From Micromonospora sp. NBC_01699 (GTDB lineage: Bacteria > Actinomycetota > Actinomycetes > Mycobacteriales > Micromonosporaceae), in assembly GCF_036250065.1 (NCBI RefSeq), contig NZ_CP109199.1, positions 7,128,001 to 7,192,000 on the forward strand: a DNA stretch of 64,000 nucleotides. Reading direction: 5' to 3'. Of this stretch, positions 38,101 through 46,020 are shown one piece after another. The position numbers and the translations under genes are program-made. Below the pieces are notes generated by a model. It saw only the letters and a list, made by a program, of their open reading frames with translations, ran no database searches and was not told the origin of the DNA. Each line of letters opens with the position of its first letter. Positions within the stretch are counted from its first letter, which is position 1.

Positions 38101-38410
38101 GGAATCGGTGTCGCTGGTCAACCCGGCCGCCGGGGTCTACACGATCGAGATCGACGGGTACGCCGTACCCGCCGGCACGACCGCGTACGACTACCGGGAC
38201 GTGTTCTACTCGCCCGCGCTGGGCAGCGTCTCGGCCTCCGAGGCGCAGGTGACCCTGCCCAAGACCGGCGCCACCGCCGGTATCACCGGCTCGGTGACCG
38301 CCCTGAGCGCACCGGCCGCCGGTCGGGAGCTCTTCGGTGAGCTGCTGGTCGAGACCGTCGAGGGCGCGGTCGTCGGCCGCGGCAACGTGGCGATCGGCTC
38401 GGTCAGCTGA
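35153..38410 (+). CDS. Large secreted subtilisin-like serine protease (S8 family)
   Basis: 1085 residues, starting at GTG 35153 with GGAGG 8 bases upstream. A Sec signal (ASVVAAGAMTLTGGVTTASA) and an inhibitor_I9-like propeptide lead into the catalytic domain. The triad is Asp 194 (GIMDSGVD), His 371 (AHGSHVAGI) and Ser 568 (NGTSMSSP), with the oxyanion Asn near 470. The Asp-His spacing of about 177 residues is unusually long: the insert contains two calcium-loop-like runs, DINRDGDTTDAF and DVNQNRDFNDDAV. The C-terminal half has beta-sandwich segments and ends with a PPC-type domain (DPGADLDLFVYRNG). It is probably an extracellular protein-degrading enzyme. Confidence 0.93.
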   Translation: MSKPRTWSRRTSAGLLASVVAAGAMTLTGGVTTASANPSTEADVLKGTPTDTLGSHDLELLATAEAKREQDVTVIVATDKGEAKDVAAELKKLGGVIGKQVDGVGYVRARIPTSAVLKAAKLPGVAALDLNETVQLPKPEPVKAGTEAAVTASGPGPDIAAVNPYMPTSETGAVAFKQAHPEWDGRGVTIGIMDSGVDLDNPALQTTSTGERKIVDWFTATDPLFDADGTWRAMLTDVTGPAFNYGGTSWTAPAGTYKINRFSENITAASSPGGDINRDGDTTDAFGVLYDPVSNDIRVDVNQNRDFNDDAVMRPYGERYDVGHFGTDNPATAVRDQIPFVVEFREDVDVTPAGLPGVADFVNIGIIESAHGSHVAGITAANDMLGYANFDGAAPGAKLVSARACSWGGGCTAAALTDGMVDLVVNRGVDVVNMSIGGLPALNDGNNARAQLYTRLIQDYGVQLFISAGNDGPGVNTLGDPSTATDVVSVAAGISQETYLANYGSETRTPYQLFYFSSRGPREDGALKPEITAPGSALSTTPVWQPGGPVAEAGYPLPPGIQMLNGTSMSSPQATGAAALLLSAAKATGKDASPAKLRKAIYSSATWIDGISAQGQGHGKFNVPGAWDLLAGSFEVRGYEASAPVCSPLSDFLATPDKGLGIYNRCAVSEGGQRPNVAKNYTVKVTRTTGAKKDIKHTVRWVGNDGTFRNAPKNLILPLNKTVTFTIEARADFGTHSAIMQVDDPATPIVDFAFLNTVVVPNTPAKPTFDFATSGTVDRNLTKSFFVTVPEGAPALQVNLSGIAPGSQTRFISINPYGLPVESTSSLVCFSNFSDEASCKSSERSYQNPLPGVWEFEVESRRTSPLLENPFALQARIQGVAVQPAVVELPSVTAGQPSPVTWSLTNTYGPVTVAGRGGPLGSAVSERPTIANHEVQSFEVTVPAGATRFDAVIGNTSDPGADLDLFVYRNGVLVGQEADGDSEESVSLVNPAAGVYTIEIDGYAVPAGTTAYDYRDVFYSPALGSVSASEAQVTLPKTGATAGITGSVTALSAPAAGRELFGELLVETVEGAVVGRGNVAIGSVS

Positions 38411-38429
38411 CCGTCGTACCGCTGTAAGA

Positions 38430-38465
38430 CGTAGAGCCCGTCCCCGGCAGGGGGCGGGCTCTACG
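38430..38465. terminator. Strong bidirectional hairpin after the subtilase gene
   Basis: CGTAGAGCCCG pairs with CGGGCTCTACG, extended by CCCC/GGGG beyond a single T bulge, with a short loop. It serves the subtilase gene and the convergent lipoprotein gene. Confidence 0.85.
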
Positions 38466-38493
38466 CGTACGCCTCGATTGTCGGCGGGGGCGG

Positions 38494-38943
38494 TCAGGCC
38501 GGCTTGACGCTCTCCACCACGAACGGGGTGCCCTGCTGGCAGGTGGTCATCATGCCGGGCTGCACCCGGCCGGTCACCGTCACCCGCGCACCGCCGCGCA
38601 GCTGGTCGCGCGGGCCGCTCAACAGCAGGTAGCCGTCGAGCAGCAGGCAGTTGGGCTCCACCCCGGCCACGATCACACCGGTGAGGGTCAGCGCACCGGC
38701 CGAGGCGGGCGCACCCGGCGATTTGCTCGGACCGGGACCTCTCGGCGCGGACCGGGTCGGGCTGGCCGGGGCGGTCGAGTTGGCCGGCGGCACCGGCGGC
38801 TCGGCGTTGGGGTCACTGGGCTTCACGGATGACAACGACGGTCCTCCTGACGGGTTGACCGAGGGGGCGTTGCCGGACTCCCCGCAGGCGCCGAGGACCA
38901 GGCAGGCGGCGACCGCGAGGAATCCGATCCGGATCGACTTCAT
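38494..38943 (-). CDS. Small lipoprotein with OB-like C-terminal domain
   Basis: 149 residues. The lipobox is LVLGAC (Cys near 20). A Pro/Ser/Ala-rich linker spans about 25-80. The C-terminal domain contains ALTLTGVIVAGVEPNCLLLD and GGARVTVTGRVQPGMMTTC, a beta-rich OB-fold-like pattern, with two cysteines that could form a disulfide. The ATG at 38943 is chosen by the signal peptide. Exported and membrane-anchored; role unknown. Confidence 0.78.
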   Translation of the reverse strand: MKSIRIGFLAVAACLVLGACGESGNAPSVNPSGGPSLSSVKPSDPNAEPPVPPANSTAPASPTRSAPRGPGPSKSPGAPASAGALTLTGVIVAGVEPNCLLLDGYLLLSGPRDQLRGGARVTVTGRVQPGMMTTCQQGTPFVVESVKPA

Positions 38944-39068
38944 GTGGGATGGGACGGCGCCCGGTCCCGACCCGTTCCACCGGCGCGACGATCCGGCCCG
39001 CACCGCGTACGCGGCGGGACCCGGTGCGGTCCCCGTCGGACACCCGTCGGCCGGCACCGCGTACCCGG

Positions 39069-40097
39069 TCAGCCGTTGCCGGCGCTGGCGGCGAGCGCGG
39101 CGGCCTCGACGGACCGGGCCGCCGCGGCGGCCTTCATGTCGCGCTTCAGATCCTGCGGCAGGGAGAAGGTGAGCCGCTCGTCGGCGGTGGTGATCTCGGC
39201 CACGTCGGTGAAGCCCCGCTCGGCGAGGTGGTCGAGCACCTCCATGACCAGGTCGTCCGGGACGCTGGCACCGGAGGTCAGCCCCACCGTGGTGGCGCCG
39301 GTCAACCACTCGTCGGAGATCTCCGAGGCGTAGTCGACCAGGTAACCCGCGCGGGCACCGGCGCCGACGGCCACCTCGACCAGCCGGATCGAGTTGGACG
39401 AGTTGCGCGAACCGACCACGATCACCACGTCGCAGTCGGCGGCGATCTGCTTGACCACGTGCTGACGGTTCGAGGTGGCGTAGCAGATGTCGTCGCTGGG
39501 CGGCGACTGCAACAGCGGCAGCCGGGCCTTCAGCCGGGCCACCGTCTCCATCGTCTCGTCCACCGACAGCGTGGTCTGGGAGAGCCAGACCACCTTCGAC
39601 GGGTCCCGTACGGTCACCCGGTCGGCGCCGTCCGGCCCGTCGACGAGCTGGACGTGCGCGGGCGCCTCGCCGGCCGTACCGACGACCTCCTCGTGACCCT
39701 CGTGGCCGATCAGCAGGATGTCGTAGTCGTCGGCGGCGAACCGCCGCGCCTCGTGGTGCACCTTGGTGACCAGCGGGCAGGTGGCGTCGATCGCCCGCAG
39801 CGAGCGGTCCTTGGCCTGCTGGTACACCTCCGGGGCGACCCCGTGGGCGGAGAAGATCACGGTTGCGCCCTCGGGCACCTCGTCGTTCTCCTCGACGAAG
39901 ATCGCGCCCTGCCGCTCCAGGGTCGAGACCACGTGCTTGTTGTGCACGATCTGCTTGCGTACGTAGATCGGCGCGCCGTAGAGCTTCAGCGCCTCCTCGA
40001 CGGTCTGCACCGCCCGGTCGACGCCGGCGCAGTAGCCGCGCGGCTTGGCCAGCAGCACACGCTTGCGGGTCTGGGGAGTCGCCTCAGCCTCGATCAC
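39069..40097 (-). CDS. ispH: 4-hydroxy-3-methylbut-2-enyl diphosphate reductase
   Basis: 342-residue last enzyme of the MEP isoprenoid pathway, producing IPP and DMAPP. The three cysteines of the [4Fe-4S] cluster are present in [23 protein letters not shown] and [11 protein letters not shown]. The catalytic Glu region (AHGVAPEVY and the [11 protein letters not shown] segment) is intact. The C-terminal 30 residues form an alanine-rich tail not needed by the family. The GTG at 40097 lies 7 bases behind a minus-strand TAGACT box. Confidence 0.96.
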   Translation of the reverse strand: MIEAEATPQTRKRVLLAKPRGYCAGVDRAVQTVEEALKLYGAPIYVRKQIVHNKHVVSTLERQGAIFVEENDEVPEGATVIFSAHGVAPEVYQQAKDRSLRAIDATCPLVTKVHHEARRFAADDYDILLIGHEGHEEVVGTAGEAPAHVQLVDGPDGADRVTVRDPSKVVWLSQTTLSVDETMETVARLKARLPLLQSPPSDDICYATSNRQHVVKQIAADCDVVIVVGSRNSSNSIRLVEVAVGAGARAGYLVDYASEISDEWLTGATTVGLTSGASVPDDLVMEVLDHLAERGFTDVAEITTADERLTFSLPQDLKRDMKAAAAARSVEAAALAASAGNG

Positions 40098-40104
40098 AGG
40101 GGTC

Positions 40105-40110
40105 AGTCTA
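40105..40110 (-). promoter_or_regulatory. -10 box of a leaderless promoter for ispH
   Basis: TAGACT on the minus strand ends 7 bases before the ispH GTG at 40097. Confidence 0.6.
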
Positions 40111-40207
40111 CGTGCCCATCCGGCTCGGGGCAGCGGGCCGCCGCAGCGCCCCCCGGCGCGGCCCCGGCGATCGGGCGGGGCGGGCCGGGACTCGGTCCGG
40201 CCGGCCG

Positions 40208-40213
40208 TAGGCT
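40208..40213 (+). promoter_or_regulatory. -10 box of a leaderless promoter for xseA
   Basis: TAGGCT ends 6 bases before the xseA ATG. Together with the ispH box it makes a compact divergent promoter pair. Confidence 0.6.
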
Positions 40214-40219
40214 GACCGG

Positions 40220-41440
40220 ATGACCGAGGCCGGCGCTGGACGCAGCACCCCCGAAGAGCCGTGGCCGGTCCGGGTGGTCAGCCAGAAGGTGAGCGCCTGG
40301 ATCGCCAAACTGGGCTGGGTCTGGGTCGACGGGCAGATCGCCCAGATCAGCCGTCGCCCCGGCGCCGCCACCGTCTTCCTCACCCTGCGCGACCCGTCGG
40401 CCGACCTCAGCCTCACCGTCACCGCCAGCCGGGACGTGCTCGACACCGGGGCACCCGAACTCGCCGAGGGTGCCCGGGTGATCCTGCACGCGAAACCGGA
40501 GTTCTACGCCGGGCGCGGCACGCTCAGCCTGCGCGCCGACGAGATCCGCCAGGTGGGGCTCGGTGAGCTGCTGGCCCGGCTGGAGAAGCTGAAGAAGCTG
40601 CTCGCCGCCGAGGGGCTCTTCGACCGCGCCCGCAAGCGGCGCCTGCCGTTCCTGCCGAACCGGATCGGGTTGATCACCGGACGGGCGTCGGCGGCGGAAC
40701 GGGACGTCCTGCTCAACACCCAGCGCCGCTGGCCGGCGGTGGAGTTCCGGACCATCAACGTGGCCGTCCAGGGGCCGACGGCGGTGCCGCAGATCCTCGA
40801 CGCGCTGCGGGTCCTGGACGCGGACGAGAGCGTGGACGTGATCGTGCTGGCCCGGGGCGGCGGTGGGGTGGAGGACCTGCTCCCCTTCTCCGACGAGGCG
40901 CTGTGCCGGGCGGTCTTCGGCTGCCGTACGCCGGTGGTCAGCGCGATCGGGCACGAGAGCGACGCGCCCCTGGTCGACTACGTCGCCGACCTGCGGGCGT
41001 CCACGCCGACCGACGCCGCCAAGCGGATCGTGCCCGACCTGGCCGAGGAGCAGCGGCTGATCGGCCAGGCCCGGCACCGGCTGGACCGCGCCGTACGCGG
41101 GCTGCTCGACCGGGAGGCGCACCGGCTCGACGGTCTGCGCTCCCGACCGGTGCTGGCCCGGCCGGAGGTCATGCTCGACCAGCGTGCGGCCGACCTCGGC
41201 GCGCTGCGCGACCGCGCCGGCCGCTGCCTGGACCACCGGCTCGGGACCGCGACCGGCGAGCTGCGCCAGACCGTGGCGCGGCTGCGGGCTCTCTCCCCCG
41301 CCGCGACCCTGGAGCGCGGGTACGCCATCGTGCAGCGCGCCGACAGCCGGGTCGTACGCGCGGCGGGCGAGGTGGCCGACGGCGACCCGCTCCGGATCCG
41401 CCTCGCCGAGGGCGAGCTGTCCGCCACCGTGAACGGCTGA
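40220..41440 (+). CDS. xseA: Exodeoxyribonuclease VII large subunit
   Basis: 406-residue catalytic subunit of the single-strand exonuclease that works with several XseB copies. The N-terminal OB fold ([15 protein letters not shown]...[16 protein letters not shown]) is followed by the nuclease core with [30 protein letters not shown] and [20 protein letters not shown], then the coiled-coil region and a C-terminal LERGYAIV segment. Length is in the usual actinobacterial range. Confidence 0.95.
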   Translation: MTEAGAGRSTPEEPWPVRVVSQKVSAWIAKLGWVWVDGQIAQISRRPGAATVFLTLRDPSADLSLTVTASRDVLDTGAPELAEGARVILHAKPEFYAGRGTLSLRADEIRQVGLGELLARLEKLKKLLAAEGLFDRARKRRLPFLPNRIGLITGRASAAERDVLLNTQRRWPAVEFRTINVAVQGPTAVPQILDALRVLDADESVDVIVLARGGGGVEDLLPFSDEALCRAVFGCRTPVVSAIGHESDAPLVDYVADLRASTPTDAAKRIVPDLAEEQRLIGQARHRLDRAVRGLLDREAHRLDGLRSRPVLARPEVMLDQRAADLGALRDRAGRCLDHRLGTATGELRQTVARLRALSPAATLERGYAIVQRADSRVVRAAGEVADGDPLRIRLAEGELSATVNG

Positions 41441-41557
41441 CCGGTGCTCCCGCGAACTGCCGTGGCCCGCCCTGCCGTGCCGTGATGTCCACCCCCGGTG
41501 CGACAGCGCTGACGCCGCCGTCGTACCGCCCCAGAGCCATTTGCGTGCCGTGACCGG

Positions 41558-41589
41558 CCGTACTCCTGCCGAGCCGTACTCCTGCCGAG
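41558..41589. repeat. Tandem 16-bp duplication before xseB
   Basis: CCGTACTCCTGCCGAG occurs twice in immediate succession, ending 10 bases before the xseB ATG. Confidence 0.85.
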
Positions 41590-41599
41590 ATGGGAAATC

Positions 41600-41839
41600 A
41601 TGACTGACGAGAAGAAGCGGACCGCCGCGCCGGACGAGCGGCTCAGTTACGAGCAGGCCCGGGCCGAACTGGCGTCGGTGGTCGAGCGCCTGGAGACCGG
41701 CGGTACGTCGCTGGAGGAGTCGTTGGCGCTCTGGGAGCGCGGCGAACGGCTGGCCGAGATCTGCCAGCGCTGGCTGGACGGTGCCCGGGACCGGATCGAC
41801 GCCGCCCGCCGGGCCCGGGAGAGCAACACCCCCGCCTGA
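41600..41839 (+). CDS. xseB: Exodeoxyribonuclease VII small subunit
   Basis: 79 residues, the typical size. The helical hairpin motif [20 protein letters not shown] and [20 protein letters not shown] are diagnostic of XseB, which coats the XseA coiled coils. It follows xseA after 159 bases rather than overlapping it, with a 16-bp tandem duplication just upstream. Confidence 0.95.
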   Translation: MTDEKKRTAAPDERLSYEQARAELASVVERLETGGTSLEESLALWERGERLAEICQRWLDGARDRIDAARRARESNTPA

Positions 41840-41847
41840 CCCCCGGT

Positions 41848-41884
41848 ACGCGACGGGGGCGGCACCTGGCCGCCCCCGTCGCGT
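41848..41884. terminator. Bidirectional hairpin terminator after xseB
   Basis: A perfect 15-bp stem (41848-41862 with 41870-41884) and a 7-base loop, 8 bases after the xseB stop. Confidence 0.85.
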
Positions 41885-41940
41885 CGCGCCGCCCCCTCGT
41901 CGGGCGGAACGCTCAGAATTTGCCTAGTGCAGAGGCGGGC

Positions 41941-42747
41941 TTACTTGAACAGGTCGTACACCGAGGCCGGCGTCTCGACGACCTCGCTGGCCGGCGGGGC
42001 GACCGGCGGAGCGGCCGAACCGTAGTCGGAGTAGGTGACCTGAAGGTCCTGTGCGGCGGTCTGGCCGACCGCCGGCACCTTGACGGTCAGCTGGACCAGG
42101 CGGCCCTGCGGGTCGACCTTCGCCTCGAAGGGCAGCTTGGTCGCCTGCGCGCCGAGATTCTCGATGACCGACTGCTCGACCAGCCGCGAATCGGTCGCCT
42201 TGGTCAGGTCGATGTTGCCGGTGAAGGTGTCGGCGGTGGTCTTCTGCACGTCGACGACGGCCTGGGTGAGCTGCGCGGCACCCGCCGGGTCGACATCCTG
42301 GAAGTCGAAGTCCAGCGCCGCGATCCCCTTGATCTTGGTCTTGTCGAGATGGTGGTACTTGCCGGTGGCGAGCTGCCCGAGCCCCGGCACGCTCTCCAGT
42401 CCCGCTCCCTTGATCTTGATCCAGCTGTCCGACCCGAGATAGATCATGTCCATCGCCAGGACGGAGTCCGCACTGCCGGCGTCGCCGGTGGTCAACTGCA
42501 CCCGCGCACCGTTGCTGGGCAGGTGCACCACCCCCTCGCCCGCGAGGCCGTCACCCCTCATGGCGAAGCTGAAGTTGCCCTTCGCGATCTCCAGGGTGGA
42601 GGCGAGCAGGGCCTGCTTGGGGTCGGTGGAGGTGGCCGGGCTCTGCGACGCGGCAGTCTTGACGCCCCCCGGCTCGCACGCGGCGAGCCCGGGGACGAAC
42701 AGGACCGCGCTGACGAGAACGATGACGCTTGAGCGCCGAATTCTCAC
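41941..42747 (-). CDS. LppX/LprAFG-family lipoprotein
   Basis: 268 residues. The lipobox PGLAAC (Cys near 24) anchors the protein to the outer face of the membrane. The body shows the LppX_LprAFG pattern of the mycobacterial lipid-carrier lipoproteins: an antiparallel sheet with GEGVVHLPSNGARVQLTTG and helical segments. The start (GTG at 42747) follows AAGGGGA. Mycobacterial relatives move triacylglycerides or PDIM lipids; the cargo here is unknown. It is not clearly part of the ureide operon, being separated from it by 147 bases. Confidence 0.85.
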   Translation of the reverse strand: MRIRRSSVIVLVSAVLFVPGLAACEPGGVKTAASQSPATSTDPKQALLASTLEIAKGNFSFAMRGDGLAGEGVVHLPSNGARVQLTTGDAGSADSVLAMDMIYLGSDSWIKIKGAGLESVPGLGQLATGKYHHLDKTKIKGIAALDFDFQDVDPAGAAQLTQAVVDVQKTTADTFTGNIDLTKATDSRLVEQSVIENLGAQATKLPFEAKVDPQGRLVQLTVKVPAVGQTAAQDLQVTYSDYGSAAPPVAPPASEVVETPASVYDLFK

Positions 42748-42894
42748 GTGAAATCCCCTTCAGGATGTCTCCGGCGTCAATTACGACGCCGGTTGAACGC
42801 CGTAGCCTAACGCCTAGACATCTCCGACAGAGAACCCTTAAGTATTACATAAACCTAGCCCAGGTCTACCATAAATCCGCCAATCACCACCCTC

Positions 42895-43452
42895 CTACCG
42901 ACTGGGATCCGGTTCCGATCCGGGTTCCGATCCGGGCTGTGGACCGGGTTCCGATCCGGGCTGCGATTCGAGCCGTGAATCGGGTTTCGACTCCGGCCGG
43001 GATTCCAGCCTCGACTGCGGACGCGATTCCAGCTGTGGTCCCGAATGCGATCCCGGCTGCGGCTCGGAGACGTGCGCGCTGACGATCCGCCAACCGACCG
43101 GAAGGCGTACCCAGGTCTGGGACTGACGTCCGGTCGCGTCCGTGTCGGCGTACCCGAAGAACGTGGTCACCACGGCGAGGTCGGCACCGAACGTGGTGAC
43201 CCGCGTCCCCCGCAGCCACCGGCCCGGTGGCAACGGCTGCTGGGCGGCCCGCCAGGCCCGCTGCTCCTCGATGCCGTGCTGGTGGTCGGCGACACCGAAC
43301 CGCACCGTCTGCGGCGCATCCCAGAAGTACCCGACGATCCGCTCCGGGTCGCCCGCCACCAGCGCCTCCTCGTACCCGAGAAACGCCGCCCTCACCTCGG
43401 CCACCACCTCCCCCCGATCCACCACCAACCCAACCCCCACATCCACACCCAT
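42895..43452 (-). CDS. AtzH/HpxZ-like protein (DUF3225) with low-complexity tail
   Basis: 185 residues. The first 128 match the small NTF2-like AtzH/HpxZ family: VVAEVRAAFLGYEEALVAGD, YFWDAPQTVRFG and GRQSQTWVRLPVGWRIVSAH. In known systems AtzH hydrolyses 1,3-dicarboxyurea in cyanuric acid breakdown, and HpxZ accompanies oxalurate catabolism. The rest is an unusual tail of Ser, Glu, Pro, Arg and Gly repeats (ESRPQS, SQPGSEPG). The ATG at 43452 follows GGGAGGAAGGG. It is last in the ureide cluster, but palindromic element B separates it from the permease gene. Confidence 0.82.
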   Translation of the reverse strand: MGVDVGVGLVVDRGEVVAEVRAAFLGYEEALVAGDPERIVGYFWDAPQTVRFGVADHQHGIEEQRAWRAAQQPLPPGRWLRGTRVTTFGADLAVVTTFFGYADTDATGRQSQTWVRLPVGWRIVSAHVSEPQPGSHSGPQLESRPQSRLESRPESKPDSRLESQPGSEPGPQPGSEPGSEPDPSR

Positions 43453-43536
43453 CCCTTCCTCCCTCTCTCCCTCTCTCCCTCTACCTCTCCCCACCCCCGC
43501 CCCTCCCCCCGCCACCCCGCCCCGCCCCCGCCCCCC

Positions 43537-43608
43537 GCCTCGTCGATCTAGGGCATATGGGGGTGATTGGAGATCAACAAGCACGTATTTGCCCTAGATC
43601 GACGAGGC
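43537..43608. repeat. Long palindromic intergenic element B (GATCTAGGGCAAAT type)
   Basis: 22-bp arms (43537-43558 and 43587-43608) with one mismatch around a 28-base loop containing TGAT/ATCA. It shares the GATCTAGGGCA core, the loop length and the loop end AAGCACGT/TAGCACGT with element A, while the outer arm bases differ and still pair. The permease stop codon lies inside the right arm. Flanks are C-rich on the left and G-rich on the right. Confidence 0.85.
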
Positions 43609-45216
43609 AGGGGTGGGGGGAGGGGGAGGGGTGGGGGTGGGTTCTGGGGTGGGGGGTGGGAGGTCTGAGGGGTGGTCTTCGGGGGTGGGGGTGCGTGGGG
43701 GGATTTTGGCTAGGGCGAAGGGGGTGCAGATGAGTGCTACGAAGAGGTAGCCGAGGGCGACCTGGCCGTTGGCGTTCCACTCGATCTGGGCGCCGTGGAT
43801 CAGCCCGATGAAGGAGAGGACCGAGCCCGTTGCGGCGGTGATCGTCGCCTGCCAGAAACGCTTGTCGATGATGAACGCGACCAGCGCGCCCAGCACCAGC
43901 CCGGCGAGGATGGCACCCTGACCCAGCACCAGCAGGCCGTCGTACACCACCCCGGCGCCGGCCAGCGCGGCGTCGCCGACCTCGGCCGCGCTCGTACCGG
44001 CGGCGGCGAGGGCGTTGTCCATCTGGCCGGTGGCCCACGCGGCGATGTTCGGGATCAGCGCCGCGACCACCGCCGCCGCGTGCGCCCTCGGGGTCGCCTG
44101 GAACGCCTGGGCACCGATCAGCAGTCCGATGTAGAGCAGGATCGGTACGATCGCCGCGGTCGGGAAGATGGTGGCCAGCAACCCGAACATGCCCAGGAAG
44201 CAGAGCAGGGCGATCACCACTCCGGTGGCCATCGAGTAGCCGCTCCGGCCGCCGGCCGCCTTCCAGCCCGGGTGCCCGACGTAGACCGCCGGCGGGAACG
44301 GGGAGCCGAGCGCCGCACCGACCACCGCACCGGCACCGTCGGCGAGCAGTACGCTGCGCAGGTTGTAGTTGTCACCGGCGGTGGCGGCGCTCTCCACGTT
44401 CGTCATGCCCTCGGTGAAGTTGTAGACCCCGAGCGGGATGGCGGTGGCGAGCAGCGGCGCCATGTCGGTGAGCCCGTCAACCAGCAGCCCGAACTCGAAC
44501 GACGGTACGGCGAGCGCGATGTCCCGCGCGGCCGCGCTCACGTCCGGCACCGACATCGCCCCGCCGATCCAGCCGATGGCCGTACCGACCAGCAGGGCGG
44601 CGAGGCCGATCGGGATGTTGCCGGGGAGTTTGACGTCGGTGAGCAGGCCGATCAGCAGCAGCGCCAGCACCGGCAGGGCGATCCAGGCCATCCGCCACAT
44701 CTGACCGGCCGGGTTCATCGAGATGAAGGTGATGGAGATGCCGGCCAGGGTGCCGAGCAGTGCCGCGCGGGGCGCGTACCGGCGGATGTAGGGGCCGACG
44801 AACGCGCCGATCAGCACGATCACGCCGATGATGAACGCCCAGGCCACACCGGCCTGCCAGGCTTGCCGGGGGTCCTGCGTACGCAGGTAGATCGGCAACA
44901 TGATGACGAAGATGACGATGAACATGTGCGGCACACTCGGCCCGTACGGCAGTGCGGTGACGTCGGTCCGGTTCTCCCGGCGGGCCAGCCGGCGGGCGAG
45001 CAGGGTGTAGTAGACGTTGCCGGCGACGAGGGCGATGCCCAGCGCGGGCAGGATCGTGCCGAACACGTCGCCGGAGCCGAGTTTGATCACTCCGAGGCAG
45101 AGCCCGGTCAACGTGAGTACGTTGACCAGGACGTTGACGCCGAAGCCGAAGAATGCGTTGGTGTCGCCGCGCACCCAGTACGGCAGCGGGACGGCAGGTG
45201 AGGAGGTCTTGACCAT
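43594..45216 (-). CDS. NCS2-type nucleobase/ureide permease
   Basis: 540 residues with about twelve to fourteen membrane helices. The N-terminus YWVRGDTNAFFGFGVNVLVN and the middle segment GVYNFTEGMTNVESAATAGD mark the NCS2/AzgA-like xanthine-uracil permease superfamily. The last 30 residues are a poly-Pro/Thr tail encoded in the C-rich tract next to palindrome B. ATG 45216 has GGGAG upstream and follows the amidohydrolase stop by 12 bases. Given the neighbours it may import a ureide, biuret-like compound or nucleobase; the substrate is inferred only from context. Confidence 0.85.
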   Translation of the reverse strand: MVKTSSPAVPLPYWVRGDTNAFFGFGVNVLVNVLTLTGLCLGVIKLGSGDVFGTILPALGIALVAGNVYYTLLARRLARRENRTDVTALPYGPSVPHMFIVIFVIMLPIYLRTQDPRQAWQAGVAWAFIIGVIVLIGAFVGPYIRRYAPRAALLGTLAGISITFISMNPAGQMWRMAWIALPVLALLLIGLLTDVKLPGNIPIGLAALLVGTAIGWIGGAMSVPDVSAAARDIALAVPSFEFGLLVDGLTDMAPLLATAIPLGVYNFTEGMTNVESAATAGDNYNLRSVLLADGAGAVVGAALGSPFPPAVYVGHPGWKAAGGRSGYSMATGVVIALLCFLGMFGLLATIFPTAAIVPILLYIGLLIGAQAFQATPRAHAAAVVAALIPNIAAWATGQMDNALAAAGTSAAEVGDAALAGAGVVYDGLLVLGQGAILAGLVLGALVAFIIDKRFWQATITAATGSVLSFIGLIHGAQIEWNANGQVALGYLFVALICTPFALAKIPPRTPTPEDHPSDLPPPTPEPTPTPPPPPTPASSI

Positions 45217-45228
45217 GACTGCTCCCGG

Positions 45229-45915
45229 TCAGGAGGTTTGCAACACGGACGTGGTGCGCAGTGCGTGGCGCAGGTCGGCGGAGTCCGCGACCCAGCCGAA
45301 GATGCCGCCCTGGGCGGCGATCATGTCGAGTCCGACCCGTTGGAACTCGGGAAAGTAGGACCCGACGCAGTCGGCGAGCACGAGGCACTCGTACCCTCGG
45401 TCGTTGGCTTCCCGGACCGTGGTGTGTACGCAGACCTCGGTGGTCACCCCCGTCACCAGCAGGCTGCGGATGCCCCGCTCGGCGAGCAGGGGTTCGAGTT
45501 CGGTGGCGTAGAAGGCGCCCTTGCCGGGCTTGTCGATCACCGGTTCTCCGGCGGCGGGGGTGAGTTCGTCGATGATGTCGTGGCCGTACTCGCCGCGGAT
45601 CAGGATGCGGCCGTTCGGTCCGGGGTCGCCGATCCGCTTGCTCGGTGCGCCCCGGTGCAGCTTCGCCGGTGGGCAGTCGGACAGGTCGGGCCGGTGGCCC
45701 TCGCGGGTGTGGATCACGGTCAGCCCGGCCGCCCGGACGTCGGTCAGCAGCGCGGCCAGCGGCGCGATGGTGCGCCGGAGTTCGGCGACGTCGTTGCCGA
45801 GGCTCTCGCCGAAGCCGCCGGGTTCCAGGAAGTCGCGCTGCATGTCGATCACCAGCAGCGCGGTGGTCGCGGGGTCGAAGGTGTACGGGGAAGGGCGCGC
45901 GTCGACGCTGGGCAT
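45229..45915 (-). CDS. Isochorismatase-fold amidohydrolase 1 (biuret hydrolase-like)
   Basis: 228 residues. The cysteine hydrolase triad is visible: Asp in [10 protein letters not shown], Lys in [13 protein letters not shown], and Cys in [17 protein letters not shown]. BiuH, which cuts biuret to allophanate, belongs to this family, and the adjacent allophanate hydrolase makes that reaction attractive, but other N-carbamoyl substrates are possible. The ATG at 45915 has GAGGAG 7 bases upstream. It shares about 50 percent of motif residues with the next upstream gene by eye, so the two are likely paralogues. Confidence 0.85.
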   Translation of the reverse strand: MPSVDARPSPYTFDPATTALLVIDMQRDFLEPGGFGESLGNDVAELRRTIAPLAALLTDVRAAGLTVIHTREGHRPDLSDCPPAKLHRGAPSKRIGDPGPNGRILIRGEYGHDIIDELTPAAGEPVIDKPGKGAFYATELEPLLAERGIRSLLVTGVTTEVCVHTTVREANDRGYECLVLADCVGSYFPEFQRVGLDMIAAQGGIFGWVADSADLRHALRTTSVLQTS

Positions 45916-45930
45916 GACCACTCCTCGACT

Positions 45931-46020
45931 CGTGGTGGCGCGGATCAGCTCGTAATGGCGCGGATCAGGCCGTAGGGGCGCAGTTCAGGCCGTAGGGGCG
46001 CAGTTCAGGCCGTGGTGGCG
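45931..46020. repeat. 20-bp minisatellite between the two amidohydrolase genes
   Basis: About four and a half 20-base units starting CGTGGTGGCG, CGTAATGGCG, CGTAGGGGCG, CGTAGGGGCG and CGTGGTGGCG. The third and fourth units (45971-45990 and 45991-46010) are identical. The array includes the last codons and the stop of the upstream amidohydrolase gene and ends 16 bases before the start of the next one. Confidence 0.85.

Noticed and set aside
38949-40223. Plus-strand frame opposite ispH
   Set aside because: IspH shows all cluster cysteines and full length on the minus strand; the opposite frame is composition-driven.
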